DNA of 64,000 nucleotides from Candidatus Gagatemarchaeum stordalenia (GCA_003164815.1 PLUF01000043.1:61889-125888), one strand, 5' to 3'. Shown: positions 16,889-25,184, counted from the first letter of the stretch. Notes: a model not told the origin generated them from the sequence alone. Translations and numbers: made by a program.

Positions 16889-18046
16889 TCACCCCTGAGC
16901 GGGTGCGCCGGTCGCCGTCTTCTCCTCCTTCTTCTCAGGTTTGTCTCCCTTCTTCGACTTCAGGGTCAGACCAACGGCCAGGCCGGCCCCCACGACCACT
17001 GCGGCCGCGCCCGCCAGTTCCAGCGTCGGGATATCGATGCCTGGGAAGTGTGGCAACGCTTCGAAGAACGAACTCGTGGGAGGGTCGGGGAAGCTCGGGT
17101 GCATGCAGCCCCAACACATCGGGCCGGCTTGGGTGCAGAAGCTCAGTCCGCCGTTCCACTTGGTCTCGGCGCAGGCAGATACCGTAATCGGACCCTTGCA
17201 ACCCAGATCCCAGAGGCACTCAGGGTCGTCGAAATTCGACGCGAACTGCCCAGCGTCATAGTACCCTCTCCTCGGGCAGCTGTCGTGAATGTAGCGGCTG
17301 AAGAACGCCGTAGGACGGCCGAGGTCGTCCAGGTCTGGCGTGAACCCCTGGAGGACGGAGGCGAGGGTTATGAGCGTCCAGTCTGGGTGGGCGGGACAGC
17401 CCGCCAGATTCACCACGGGGTTCTTTGTGGTCACGCCGGCCGTCTTCAGAGCCTCGGTCACTGGGACGGCTCCGGTCAGGTTCCCCTTCCCTGCTGGGAT
17501 TCCGCCGAAGGAAGAGCACTGCCCCACAGCGATGACCCACGATGCCTTCGCGGCCAGCTTCTGCAGAAGCGTGTAGGCGTTCACATCTTGGCCGTTGTAC
17601 TGCCCGATCGTGCAGAAATCACCCTGTGACCCACCGTTAGGAGTCCCGAGCTGAGGGGTGCCCTCGATTACGAGAACGTCGACCGTGGCGTCCCCAAACG
17701 CGGCGTTCATGAGTGGCGCCTGGGATTGGTCTTCCGTCGTCATGCCTGCGGTTATCCAGCCTGAGCTACCCAGCTGGTAGTCAGGAGTCATGAAGGTGTC
17801 CCAGAAATCTGCGGAGAGGCCGAGGTTCTGTGCCGCTTCAATCAGGTTTGGATTGGAAGCCTGGAGCATCGATACCGTGCAGCCTGAGTCTCCTCCCATG
17901 GGAAGCCAAATCAGGTGGACGCTCCCACCGTTCTGCTGTGCGACCTGAGCGAAGACTTGCTTTATCTCGGCTGCATAGTAGGTCGCTACCGCGCCAGCAC
18001 CCATGTACATGCACAGCTTCAGAAAGTCGCGTCGAGCAAACTGCAT
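16889..18046 (-). CDS. [NiFe] hydrogenase small subunit, Tat-exported, with Asp at a proximal-cluster position
   Basis: I start it at the ATG at 18046, giving 385 residues. This puts the Tat motif ARRDFLK at residues 4-10 and gives a short leader from the TATA box at 18092-18101. The proximal cluster motif normally CxxC reads GGDSGC: Asp53 replaces the first Cys, Cys56 is kept. Further ligands are VGQCSS and the Cys of AGCPAHPDW. The distal cluster has HDSCPRRGYY, ECLWDLGC and an SAC; the medial cluster has FCTQAGPMCWGC. A C-terminal membrane helix (about 345-368) and a Lys/Glu tail anchor it. A 3-Cys/1-Asp proximal cluster is known from the Ralstonia actinobacterial-type (group 1h) hydrogenase. 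It is the first gene of the operon with cytochrome b and the large subunit. Confidence 0.93.
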   Translation of the reverse strand: MQFARRDFLKLCMYMGAGAVATYYAAEIKQVFAQVAQQNGGSVHLIWLPMGGDSGCTVSMLQASNPNLIEAAQNLGLSADFWDTFMTPDYQLGSSGWITAGMTTEDQSQAPLMNAAFGDATVDVLVIEGTPQLGTPNGGSQGDFCTIGQYNGQDVNAYTLLQKLAAKASWVIAVGQCSSFGGIPAGKGNLTGAVPVTEALKTAGVTTKNPVVNLAGCPAHPDWTLITLASVLQGFTPDLDDLGRPTAFFSRYIHDSCPRRGYYDAGQFASNFDDPECLWDLGCKGPITVSACAETKWNGGLSFCTQAGPMCWGCMHPSFPDPPTSSFFEALPHFPGIDIPTLELAGAAAVVVGAGLAVGLTLKSKKGDKPEKKEEKTATGAPAQG

Positions 18047-18335
18047 CTTTGATTTCGCAGATTCGGAGGTTCTGGGCAATTGAAACCTACAGGAATTTAA
18101 AATGCCTAACTTATATGCACACCGACAACATATGTCATAGCCCAATCGCGATACAGGCTAGGGTGCTCCCGAACATCCGTCCTCCAGGACCAGAAGACAG
18201 ATGGCCGTGATGCCATCGGCGAGGAACCCCTCAGATGGGCCGGGGCGCGGCTCGTTCTCCAGTTACACTCTATGCATGGCTGAGATTCCGGCGGTGAGTG
18301 GAATGGACAAGGAAAGGATTCCTTGAACGATCCTT

Positions 18336-19136
18336 TCAAGATCTAGTCTCCTTGTCAGTCCACCGTTGGACCAATCTTCTGAATGCGACCGAGGTGTTGT
18401 TTCGTCCATGAAGAACCTTATACAGACTTTCAGAGTTCACCTTGGGTTCGAGGGGTATCTCGGATATTATGGTAGAGTCGAGCGCAGCTTCCAAAGTTAT
18501 CTTGCTTGTACTTCCGAAGGGGGAGGTCTTGCGTGTTCTTCCCTCGTCGATGTAAGCCATATTGAGCACAACGCCTTCGACAGGTACCCTCTCGGTCTCC
18601 GCAAGCCGTCTTAGGCGGGAGACGACTGCGACCGCGTTCCGGGACGGAGTCGTGACCAGGACGAGGCTTGATTTGCCGGCAAACAGGTCGAACGCAGATA
18701 GGAGCTCGTCTCCCGTGCCGGGAGGAAGGTCGACGACCAAATAATCTAGCCGCCCCCAGTCTGTGAGTGCCAGGAACTGAGTTATCAGATCTTGCTTGTC
18801 GACCCCTCGCATTGGGATTGGGTTATCGCCCGTGAGCAACGCCACCGACATCACCTTTACACCGTGGCTCTGCTTGGGCTCCAGACCATTCCGGGTACTC
18901 TTGAGCGGAGGCCTCACCCCGAGGTAGTCCGGAACGCTCGCCCCGTGGATATCTATGTCGAGGATGCCTGTGCGGCACCGATGCTCGGAGAGTGAGAGCG
19001 CGATGGCGCAAGCTACGAAGCTCTTTCCTACCCCTCCCTTCCCGCTCCCCACGAGGATGACCTTACCAATCCGGCCGACTCGTTTCCGCGCCTCCTGAGT
19101 CTGGAACTGGAACCTCTTCGCTTGGGCCCCCCTCAT
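18336..19136 (-). CDS. hypB: Mrp/MinD-type ATPase, probable archaeal HypB
   Basis: The start at 19136 overlaps the hypA stop (ATGA), giving 266 residues. The deviant Walker A GSGKGGVGKS is followed by a switch with DIDIHGASVPDYLG and VVDLPPGTGD, diagnostic for the Mrp/NBP35 branch of SIMIBI ATPases. Bacterial HypB is a GTPase with a different sequence. In Thermococcus kodakarensis the HypB role is filled by an Mrp/MinD-type ATPase encoded next to HypA. Translational coupling to hypA makes nickel delivery to the hydrogenase the likely job. The alternative is a general Fe-S carrier of the ApbC/Nbp35 kind. The CxxC typical of Nbp35 scaffolds is not seen, which favours the HypB reading. Confidence 0.75.
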   Translation of the reverse strand: MRGAQAKRFQFQTQEARKRVGRIGKVILVGSGKGGVGKSFVACAIALSLSEHRCRTGILDIDIHGASVPDYLGVRPPLKSTRNGLEPKQSHGVKVMSVALLTGDNPIPMRGVDKQDLITQFLALTDWGRLDYLVVDLPPGTGDELLSAFDLFAGKSSLVLVTTPSRNAVAVVSRLRRLAETERVPVEGVVLNMAYIDEGRTRKTSPFGSTSKITLEAALDSTIISEIPLEPKVNSESLYKVLHGRNNTSVAFRRLVQRWTDKETRS

Positions 19137-19570
19137 TCCAAGACCAGTCTCCTGATTTGCACGTCCTCTCCCTCCGTCACCGCGACGTCGGAACTCCCGC
19201 ACCGGGGGCAGTGGATGAACGCGGGGTAGAGGTACGGGAAGAAATGAAGGGGGAGCTCATCGCTCTCTGGCTCTTCGACCTTGAGGTCCGGCGGTAAGGT
19301 ACCCAACTGCCTCTTCGCCTCCGCCATGCCCCATCTCGAAGAGCACCTTCGGCAGGAGAAAGAGGCGCTCACCACTCGGAGGCGTACCTTGCAATCCTTC
19401 ATTCTCATGTCGGTCGTGAGCATCTTGAGCGCATTCAGGAGGACCTCTGCATCGATCTGCATCAGCTCACCGACGTCTACGTTCAGCTCCGTCACTTTCT
19501 TCGCGTTCTGTCTCTCAGTCTCCGAAGACGCGAAGTCTACGATGCTCTGCGCGATGCTAAGCTCGTGCAT
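19133..19570 (-). CDS. hypA: Hydrogenase nickel-incorporation protein HypA
   Basis: I start it at MHELSIAQ (ATG at 19570) because HypA binds nickel through its N-terminal amine and His2; the in-frame TTG upstream would bury it. 145 residues. The conserved VDVGEL is present near 34-39. The zinc site has two CxxC pairs: CRRCSSRWG (near 87) and CPRCGSSD (near 124). The insertion between them (about 27 residues before the second CxxC) is the archaeal form. It overlaps the Mrp-type ATPase by ATGA, so the two are coupled. It delivers nickel to the hydrogenase large subunit. Confidence 0.93.
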   Translation of the reverse strand: MHELSIAQSIVDFASSETERQNAKKVTELNVDVGELMQIDAEVLLNALKMLTTDMRMKDCKVRLRVVSASFSCRRCSSRWGMAEAKRQLGTLPPDLKVEEPESDELPLHFFPYLYPAFIHCPRCGSSDVAVTEGEDVQIRRLVLE

Positions 19571-19672
19571 CCCCAACCACTAATTCGCGGCCGCTCTGTA
19601 TTTGAGGCTTTGAAAGGACAAGAGTCGTCGCCGCAGAAAAGATAAAATCGTACGTCGAGGCAAGAACTCGCG

Positions 19673-20182
19673 ATGGCCGACAAACCCGCCGAACTTGGGC
19701 CGGACATCTGGGACGTCTCGCTCGAGGGAAAGCTCGTAGTCATAGGCCTCGGCAATCCCTACATGATGGACGATGGAATCGGATTACAGGTTGCGAAGGA
19801 GCTGAGACATCGGGACCTCGGAGGGGGGGTCCTTGTCTTTGAGTACCAGACCTTGGAATTGTCGCTCCTGTGGCAGTTCAGAGGTGCGTCGAAGATAATC
19901 GTCGTCGACGCGCTGAGGTCCGGAGGGAGCCCGGGGACGGTCTCGACATACGCAATAGCACCCAGAGATGGTCCGTTACTCGACCTGCCCAGCCTACACT
20001 CCCTTCAGCTCTACGATATGTTCGACCTTGCAAGCCTGTCTGCAACGCTGCCCTGCCCGGTGACCATCATTGGGGTGGAACCCTTGAACTGCAGCCCTGG
20101 TGAAGGGCTGACGGAACCGGTTTCAGCCGCGATCAACCAGGCCGTGGACGCCGTCGTTCGTGCGCTTGGTAACGGGTCCTAG
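19673..20182 (+). CDS. Hydrogenase maturation protease (HyaD/HycI family)
   Basis: 169 residues. VIGLGNPYMMDDGIG (about 23-37) is the family opener; the nickel-contact Glu of HycI is Asp here, a common replacement. VVDALRSGG gives the second metal Asp and HSLQLYDMF the metal His. GVEPLNCSPGEGLTEPV is the conserved C-terminal block. It clips the tail after His514 of the large subunit once nickel is inserted. It is divergent from hypA, with a TATA box (about 19637-19645) of its own and ATG at 19673. It is followed closely, tail to tail, by the MFS gene. Confidence 0.9.
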   Translation: MADKPAELGPDIWDVSLEGKLVVIGLGNPYMMDDGIGLQVAKELRHRDLGGGVLVFEYQTLELSLLWQFRGASKIIVVDALRSGGSPGTVSTYAIAPRDGPLLDLPSLHSLQLYDMFDLASLSATLPCPVTIIGVEPLNCSPGEGLTEPVSAAINQAVDAVVRALGNGS

Positions 20183-20189
20183 GCACGCG

Positions 20190-21419
20190 TCAGGGAGCAT
20201 CTGTTCGTCTTGGCTCGCGGAGAAAGAGGGCCACGAGGAACGCCAGCGAAATCGGAATCATGGCATCGAGAGCGACGGCCCTCCCCACACCGATCGTGAA
20301 CAAAGACGCGGCGATGAATGTCGAGAAGATTGTCGCAACTGACTGGGCGGACGTGCTGAGTCCCAACGCGCTTCCAGTCGTTCCATCGGCGCTGTCGGTC
20401 ATCAAGGACTGAACCACTGGGAAGATCGAGGCGCTGAAGAAGCCCATCGAGAGCGCGGCAGCCATGTAAAGCGCGAATGTGGACGACGAGAAGAAGATGA
20501 CGTAGGAGAGGAAGGTAGCGAGAGTGACCGCTATCAGCAGCCTGTTCCTCCGCACCGAGTCGGATAGACCCCCGAGAATTATCTTCCCGAATGCGCCAGC
20601 AACCAGCACGAGAGAGGAGAGCAGGGAGGCCGAGAGGACTGTGAAGTGCATTACCTTGAAGAAATAGTATGGGAGGAAGACGACCTGCCAGACGCTCGCC
20701 CAGGTCGCCAGGAGGGCGAACGCCATGATCAACACGACGTTTCTCCGCTTCAAGAGTTGCAATGCATCCCTTCCGAGCCTGATCCCAGCAAAGCCCTGGC
20801 GGGCTCCTACGAGCCTCCTCCTGGCAATCAACGCGGCCGCTATGACTACCAGGCCGATCAAGGGGGCAAAGAAGAACGCAGGTCGCCAGCTTGAAGTCAA
20901 CGTGTACGCAACCCCTCCTATCGAGAGCCCGGCCACGCTCCCGGCGTCGAACCCGACGTAGAAGATGCCGAGCGCCAGTCCTTTCCTTCCCTTGAAGTAG
21001 CCGGCCACGCTTGCCATCGCGACGGGCCAGAAGGCGCCCTCACCGAATCCGCTGACGAGGCGGAACAGGAAGGCCTCGGAGAAACTCGATGAGAATCCTA
21101 TCAGCCACGTGAAGGCAGTGAAGACGGCGAGGCCGCTGATTAGCACGGGCCACCTCCCAAATCGGTCCGAGAGGTATCCAGCAGCGAAAACGACGCACGT
21201 TACTCCGATGTACTGGGCCGAGCCGAGAAGTCCGATTTGTGAGTTTGTCAGCGCCAGCGAGGTTGACATGGGCGCGAGAACGGCTGACAGGACCAGCCTG
21301 TCCACAGCGTAGACGGCGTACCCCGTCGTCATTATCAGAAGCAGCGCCGCGGACTGCCCCTGGTGTGCAAGTGATCCGAGGAGCCCCCTAGGCGACCTTA
21401 GCGCCGAAATCTTGTGCAC
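20190..21419 (-). CDS. Major facilitator superfamily transporter
   Basis: About 410 residues from a GTG at 21419. The frame runs further up (to 21509) but that part overlaps the upstream gene by 41 bases and is not MFS-like. About 12 hydrophobic segments are visible. The loop 2-3 signature appears as GYLSDRFGRWPVL. A central loop after helix 6 holds RRRLVGARQG. The second half repeats a weaker signature (LGGLSDSVRRNRLLI). Nothing shows the substrate. It lies downstream of the hypC/DUF6390-like unit in the same direction and may be cotranscribed. A role in metal or organic acid transport is conjecture. Confidence 0.8.
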   Translation of the reverse strand: MHKISALRSPRGLLGSLAHQGQSAALLLIMTTGYAVYAVDRLVLSAVLAPMSTSLALTNSQIGLLGSAQYIGVTCVVFAAGYLSDRFGRWPVLISGLAVFTAFTWLIGFSSSFSEAFLFRLVSGFGEGAFWPVAMASVAGYFKGRKGLALGIFYVGFDAGSVAGLSIGGVAYTLTSSWRPAFFFAPLIGLVVIAAALIARRRLVGARQGFAGIRLGRDALQLLKRRNVVLIMAFALLATWASVWQVVFLPYYFFKVMHFTVLSASLLSSLVLVAGAFGKIILGGLSDSVRRNRLLIAVTLATFLSYVIFFSSSTFALYMAAALSMGFFSASIFPVVQSLMTDSADGTTGSALGLSTSAQSVATIFSTFIAASLFTIGVGRAVALDAMIPISLAFLVALFLREPRRTDAP

Positions 21420-21468
21420 TTTCCGTTCATTTCTGGACGCCGTGGTTCGAGCATCCTCCTCCCTTCGC

Positions 21469-22257
21469 CTAGCGGGGCTTGCGTAAAGCCACGAGCCGGT
21501 TGGTTGCATCGATGTCCAGCGCGGTGTATGACCTCAGATTCTTGAGCTGGCGCGGCGTGAGCTTCTCGCTGGCGAAATTCCAGTGCAGGCTTACCCAATC
21601 CCCTCGTCTGACGGTCGAGAACGGCGCAATCTCTCTGTCGTAGTGGACCTCCCTCTTCGCTGGCGCGGCCAGAAGGAGGCTCTCGTCCCGGAAGGCAAGC
21701 GGCACCCTCTCCACGAGGAGCGTCTTCTCCCTGACCTCGAGCACCCGCCCCCACGACACCCTGCAGGAATCCATCAGCTCAAGCAGTTTGCCCTGATTCG
21801 CGGTCTTGATGTTGGACCTCGCGTACATACCCAGCACGTAGAACGTATGGTGGGGTTTGGCTATTGCCCCGAACTCGCGGAAGAGGAGCTTCGTCTCCAC
21901 CTTGCTGAGCCCGCCATCCCTACCGGCCCTCCTTCTTGACGTAGTAAGGTCCTTGTGGGTAAAATCGAAGAAGTCCGATGGTTGCACACGGTCGAGCAGC
22001 GAGTTTCCAATCCAGTAGGCCTCGGTAACCTCCTTGTCGAACGGCTGTCTGCCCGTGGATTTTGCTATCATCCGAACGAACGGATAGGCCGCCTCAAACC
22101 TCATCAGCGTAGAAGTGAGACCTTCGCTCACGGACGAAGTGTGAAGGTGTTCCAGTATCCTCGCGTTCTCGTCAGGACCGCAGTAACCGAGGCTGTTGGG
22201 CTGTAGCGCGTGCTTCGCGTGGAAAAGCTCCCCTTCAATCTCCGGCTTTCTCTTCAA
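21469..22257 (-). CDS. DUF6390-like hydrogenase-associated protein
   Basis: 262 residues. LGYCGPDEN near 23-31, RFEAAYPFVRMIA near 53-65 and VTEAYWIGNSLLDRV near 77-91 match what I recall of the DUF6390 family, which is found beside [NiFe] hydrogenase genes of actinobacterial type. The C-terminal half has a small beta region (RVLEVREKTLLVERVPL, then DWVSLHWNFA). Its ATG overlaps the hypC stop (ATGA), so coupling with HypC is direct. It contains a conserved Cys and His but no known catalytic motif. A maturation or chaperone role is inferred from position only. Confidence 0.65.
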   Translation of the reverse strand: MKRKPEIEGELFHAKHALQPNSLGYCGPDENARILEHLHTSSVSEGLTSTLMRFEAAYPFVRMIAKSTGRQPFDKEVTEAYWIGNSLLDRVQPSDFFDFTHKDLTTSRRRAGRDGGLSKVETKLLFREFGAIAKPHHTFYVLGMYARSNIKTANQGKLLELMDSCRVSWGRVLEVREKTLLVERVPLAFRDESLLLAAPAKREVHYDREIAPFSTVRRGDWVSLHWNFASEKLTPRQLKNLRSYTALDIDATNRLVALRKPR

Positions 22258-22487
22258 GGAACGGCCATCCTGAGCCGATTCATCTCAAGGCGGAGGTCTC
22301 TCTTGAACTCGGCCTCTCTCTTGGTGATCCGCCCGATCGCCTGCTCTGCGAATACTTCGACGTAGGAACCCTTCCTTGCATGCACCATCGAGACGTCTAC
22401 CTCGCACACCACTAAGTCATCGAGATAGAACACCGAAGCGATGGTGCCCTGTATCGACAGAATCCTGCCGACCCTGGTGACGCACAT
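22254..22487 (-). CDS. hypC: Hydrogenase maturation chaperone HypC
   Basis: 77 residues starting MCVTRVGRIL; Cys2 is the essential residue that holds the Fe(CN)2CO precursor in HypC. The family is a small beta-barrel, and the remaining pattern (VCEVDVSMVHARKGSYVEVFAEQAI) fits its VGDYVLVHxGFAI block. It starts 25 bases after a TATA box (22512-22520) that carries the shared palindrome. It forms a unit with the DUF6390-like gene and perhaps the MFS gene. HypD, HypE and HypF, which make and use the ligand precursor, are not in the window. Confidence 0.82.
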   Translation of the reverse strand: MCVTRVGRILSIQGTIASVFYLDDLVVCEVDVSMVHARKGSYVEVFAEQAIGRITKREAEFKRDLRLEMNRLRMAVP

Positions 22488-22511
22488 GCAGCCTTTTTCG
22501 ACCCGTCAGCG

Positions 22512-22547
22512 GTTATTAACCGTTACAGGGATTCTCGAGTTTAAGAA
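22512..22547 (-). promoter_or_regulatory. Promoter of the hypC unit: TATA plus palindrome
   Basis: TTCTCGAGTTTAAGAA (22532-22547) is a two-mismatch version of the palindrome. The TATA box (GTTAATAAC on the minus strand, 22512-22520) is 11 bases away, as at the other sites. The ATG at 22487 fits the promoter. Confidence 0.6.
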
Positions 22548-22756
22548 CAGCACCGTCCTTGAATACGCGCTCGTAATCCTTGAGTCGGGGCTCATCATGT
22601 AGACAGGTCAAGGGTGGAGCTTTTCGCGGTGGACGGGTGGATGGTCCCTAGGTATGTTGGAGAATCGCAAGAACTGGACGAGCAGCGCGCGAGACCCGTT
22701 GTCTTGGATAGGGTCGAGTGGTTCGTAACAGATGGGACAAATTCGATGACGATGAC

Positions 22757-23062
22757 CTATGATGCTTGCGTCGTCACAAACAGCAACGGGTCCTGGTCGT
22801 AGTTCTTGTGTTTCCACACTAGCACGGAGCCAACCCACGCGGTCACGAAAATCGCCACTATCCCGAACCCCGTGGTCTCGAAGTTAAGCCCGTTCAGCCA
22901 ATCCCAGAGGCCTCCGTTCAGGTTGAGCGCCCTGGAGGGAACCTGGAGTACCTCCAATCCGCCTATCGCGAACTTTACGAGAACCGAAATCAGCGTGACG
23001 GTCAGATTGTAGTATATCTTTCGGACAGGATTTAGGAAGGCCCATGCGTATGCAAGGCGCAT
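22757..23062 (-). pseudogene. Truncated nickel/cobalt transporter (NiCoT) C-terminal fragment
   Basis: The 101-residue frame matches the last 100 residues of the intact transporter at 23352-24431 from end to end (MRLAYAWAFL vs MRNAYAWAFL, then RKIYYNLTVTLISVLV, GGLWDWL, VWKHKNYDQDP). A stop codon lies four codons before its ATG. The nickel-binding HX4DH helix and the rest of the protein are absent. It lies on the opposite strand about 290 bases from the intact gene. It is best explained as a broken duplicate; expression of two helices as an accessory peptide is less likely. Confidence 0.8.
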
Positions 23063-23351
23063 CGTTTTCTACAACTTCCTCAGCGACGAGGAGAGGAAGC
23101 TGTTTACGACGAAACCGAAGGAAGTCACAGCCTGAATCCCCTGTGACCGCCTGCCATTGTGTTCGAATCCCACCTGGTTCGCTACCCCTTCCTCGGACTC
23201 TCTCAGATTGGGAAGCGCTCTCTGATCCTTGGTTAAGGCAAGAGAGAACCGAAGATGGAATATTACTGAAGCCCTTCTTTTTCTTATGTAGTAAGACTAG
23301 AATATAATCTCGTAATACTTATAAAACGTACGGTCAAGGCGCCCGCGGGAG

Positions 23352-24431
23352 ATGATAGAAGCCAGCTTTGTGATTGGAACCTGGAATCTCGGCGTCTCCA
23401 GGGCCGAAAAAGTGAAAATTGGGATCGTCTACGCTGCCATCGGCACAGTCACCGGCTTCTCTCTTCTGGCTGCGTCGGTCATAGGCCACATATCACCGGT
23501 CCTGAGCGGTCTGGGGTTAGTCGCGTATGTTCTCGGGCTGCGGCATGGCGTCGACGCCGACCACATAGCGGCCATCGACAACACCACCAGGAAGCTGATT
23601 CAGCAGGGCAAGCCCAGGTTCACGGTAGGGACTTGGTTCTCCTTGGGGCATTCCACGATAGTCTTTGGCCTGATTGCGTCCATAGTCTTTGTGAGCAGGT
23701 CGTTCATCGGAAGTATACCCGCGCTTCAGGGCTGGGGCAATATAGTTGGCACGCTGATCTCTGGCGCATTTCTTATGGTCATAGGGTTTCTGAATCTGCT
23801 CATCGTCTTCGGTGTTTACCGTCTGTTCAAGCAAGCGAGAGTCGGGAAGTTGAACGAGGAAGAGCTCGAGGAGAGCATGGCCAATCGCGGGTTCCTCAAC
23901 AGGATATACAGACCCCTCTTCAAGTTCGTGAACGATGCCTGGCAGATCTACCCGATAGGGGTTCTTTTCGGCCTCGGCTTCGACACCGCGACCGAGGTTG
24001 CGCTGATCGCAATAAGCGTGGGTGTCGGTGTCTCCTCGACGGTCCCGCTGTGGCAGATCATGATCTTGCCGCTGTTGTTTACGTGCGGCATGGTTCTTAC
24101 CGACACGTCCGACGGCGTGATCATGCGTAATGCCTACGCATGGGCCTTCCTCACCCCGCTCAAGAAGATCTACTACAACCTGACGGTTACCGTCATGTCT
24201 GTGCTAGTGGCGTTCGCGGTCGGCGGCATAGAGGCAGCCCAGGTGTTGGGGATGGAGTACAACATGGGCGGAGGTCTCTGGAACACGCTCGAGAATCTCG
24301 ACTTCGAGTCGATGGGGTTCGTGATAGTCGGAATCTTCGTCGTAACGTGGGGTTCAGCGTACGTCGTGTGGAGGTACAAGAAATACGACAAGAATCCCTC
24401 GGGGATGATTGGGCCCAGCATAATCCCGTAG
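23352..24431 (+). CDS. Nickel/cobalt permease of the NiCoT (HoxN/NixA) family
   Basis: 359 residues. The signature RHGVDADH (64-71) in the second membrane helix is the metal-recognition motif (HX4DH). FGLGFDTATEVALI (about 204-217) is the second NiCoT motif. About eight hydrophobic segments are visible. It lies directly upstream of nikR and next to the hydrogenase genes, so nickel is the likely substrate, supplying the [NiFe] centre. The promoter is unusually AT-rich, with a TATA box near 23319-23327 and a GTAGTAA element upstream that resembles the repeats before nikR. Confidence 0.92.
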   Translation: MIEASFVIGTWNLGVSRAEKVKIGIVYAAIGTVTGFSLLAASVIGHISPVLSGLGLVAYVLGLRHGVDADHIAAIDNTTRKLIQQGKPRFTVGTWFSLGHSTIVFGLIASIVFVSRSFIGSIPALQGWGNIVGTLISGAFLMVIGFLNLLIVFGVYRLFKQARVGKLNEEELEESMANRGFLNRIYRPLFKFVNDAWQIYPIGVLFGLGFDTATEVALIAISVGVGVSSTVPLWQIMILPLLFTCGMVLTDTSDGVIMRNAYAWAFLTPLKKIYYNLTVTVMSVLVAFAVGGIEAAQVLGMEYNMGGGLWNTLENLDFESMGFVIVGIFVVTWGSAYVVWRYKKYDKNPSGMIGPSIIP

Positions 24432-24503
24432 GGTTGGGCGCAGAAGCACCTCGACGGCTAGCCGACCGCTTACGTCTACTTTCCAGAGTATCGATTCCAG
24501 ATG

Positions 24504-24544
24504 TTACTGCCTTAAGTGTAGGTATTACTGCACAAGAAATATAC
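24504..24544 (+). promoter_or_regulatory. Candidate NikR site and TATA box in front of nikR
   Basis: TTACTGC occurs twice (24504-24510 and 24525-24531), 21 bases apart, i.e. about two helical turns. A TATA-like element (GAAATATAC) follows at about 24535-24544. A related GTAGTAA (23288-23294) lies ahead of the nickel permease. The assignment to NikR rests on position only. Confidence 0.35.
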
Positions 24545-24567
24545 GGGAGTCAGCAACACTCCGCGTC

Positions 24568-24999
24568 ATGATAACCAAAGAATACTCAACCAGGACCAGC
24601 TTCTCTCTGCCGCCCAAGTTACTGAAGGAGCTAGACGAGGTCACAAAGGTCATGGGCTATGAAGAGAGGTCCAGGACGATTCAGATGGCGATACGGAACC
24701 TGATAACCGACTCGCAACTAGCTACCAAGGGTGATGCTCTGGCCTTGGGGACCATCATTGTTCTCTACAATCACGACAAGAAAGGGATAGATGAAAAGCT
24801 GAACGATGTCGGGCACGATTTCATCAAGTCGATAATCGCTTCGGTCCACGTGCATCTGGACAAAGAACAGTGTCTAAACATAATCGTCGCGAAGTGCAAT
24901 GTCAAGACGATGCTGGTGCTAGAACAACATCTGCGAGGCATTGCTGGTATAACGGAGCTGAAGTTCAACTACGTAGTGCCAAGCTTGAGAACTGACTAG
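24568..24999 (+). CDS. nikR: Nickel-responsive regulator NikR
   Basis: 143 residues. The N-terminal ribbon-helix-helix (RTSFSLPPKLLKELDEV) is followed by an ACT-like nickel domain. The high-affinity site is complete: His83 (DVGHDF), His94 and His96 (VHVHLD) and Cys102 (QCLNII). It should repress nickel uptake when nickel is plentiful. The permease directly upstream on the same strand and the hydrogenase genes fit this. Possible operator repeats are at 24504-24531. No truncation or missing ligand. Confidence 0.93.
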   Translation: MITKEYSTRTSFSLPPKLLKELDEVTKVMGYEERSRTIQMAIRNLITDSQLATKGDALALGTIIVLYNHDKKGIDEKLNDVGHDFIKSIIASVHVHLDKEQCLNIIVAKCNVKTMLVLEQHLRGIAGITELKFNYVVPSLRTD

Positions 25000-25184
25000 A
25001 CGGCGGAGAGCGCGAGGCCCGTGTCGAGGCAGGCTGTCCCCTGTCACTAGTGCAGTGCATGGCTCCGATGGCGCGAAGAGCGGCCTGGGGGTCCAGCTTT
25101 GGAGGTCTTTCCTTTCTCTTCTCGACACCGCGCCCTCCTAGGCGATCGTGTCAGAGGTTACGCCGCGGTGAACCAGAAGGGGCG

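Noticed and set aside
23130..23200. tRNA-like TTCGAATCCCAC with a nearby perfect GTCACAG/CTGTGAC hairpin
   Set aside because: The T-stem pairs at only 3 of 5 positions, and no acceptor stem exists. The hairpin loop is too long for an anticodon arm.
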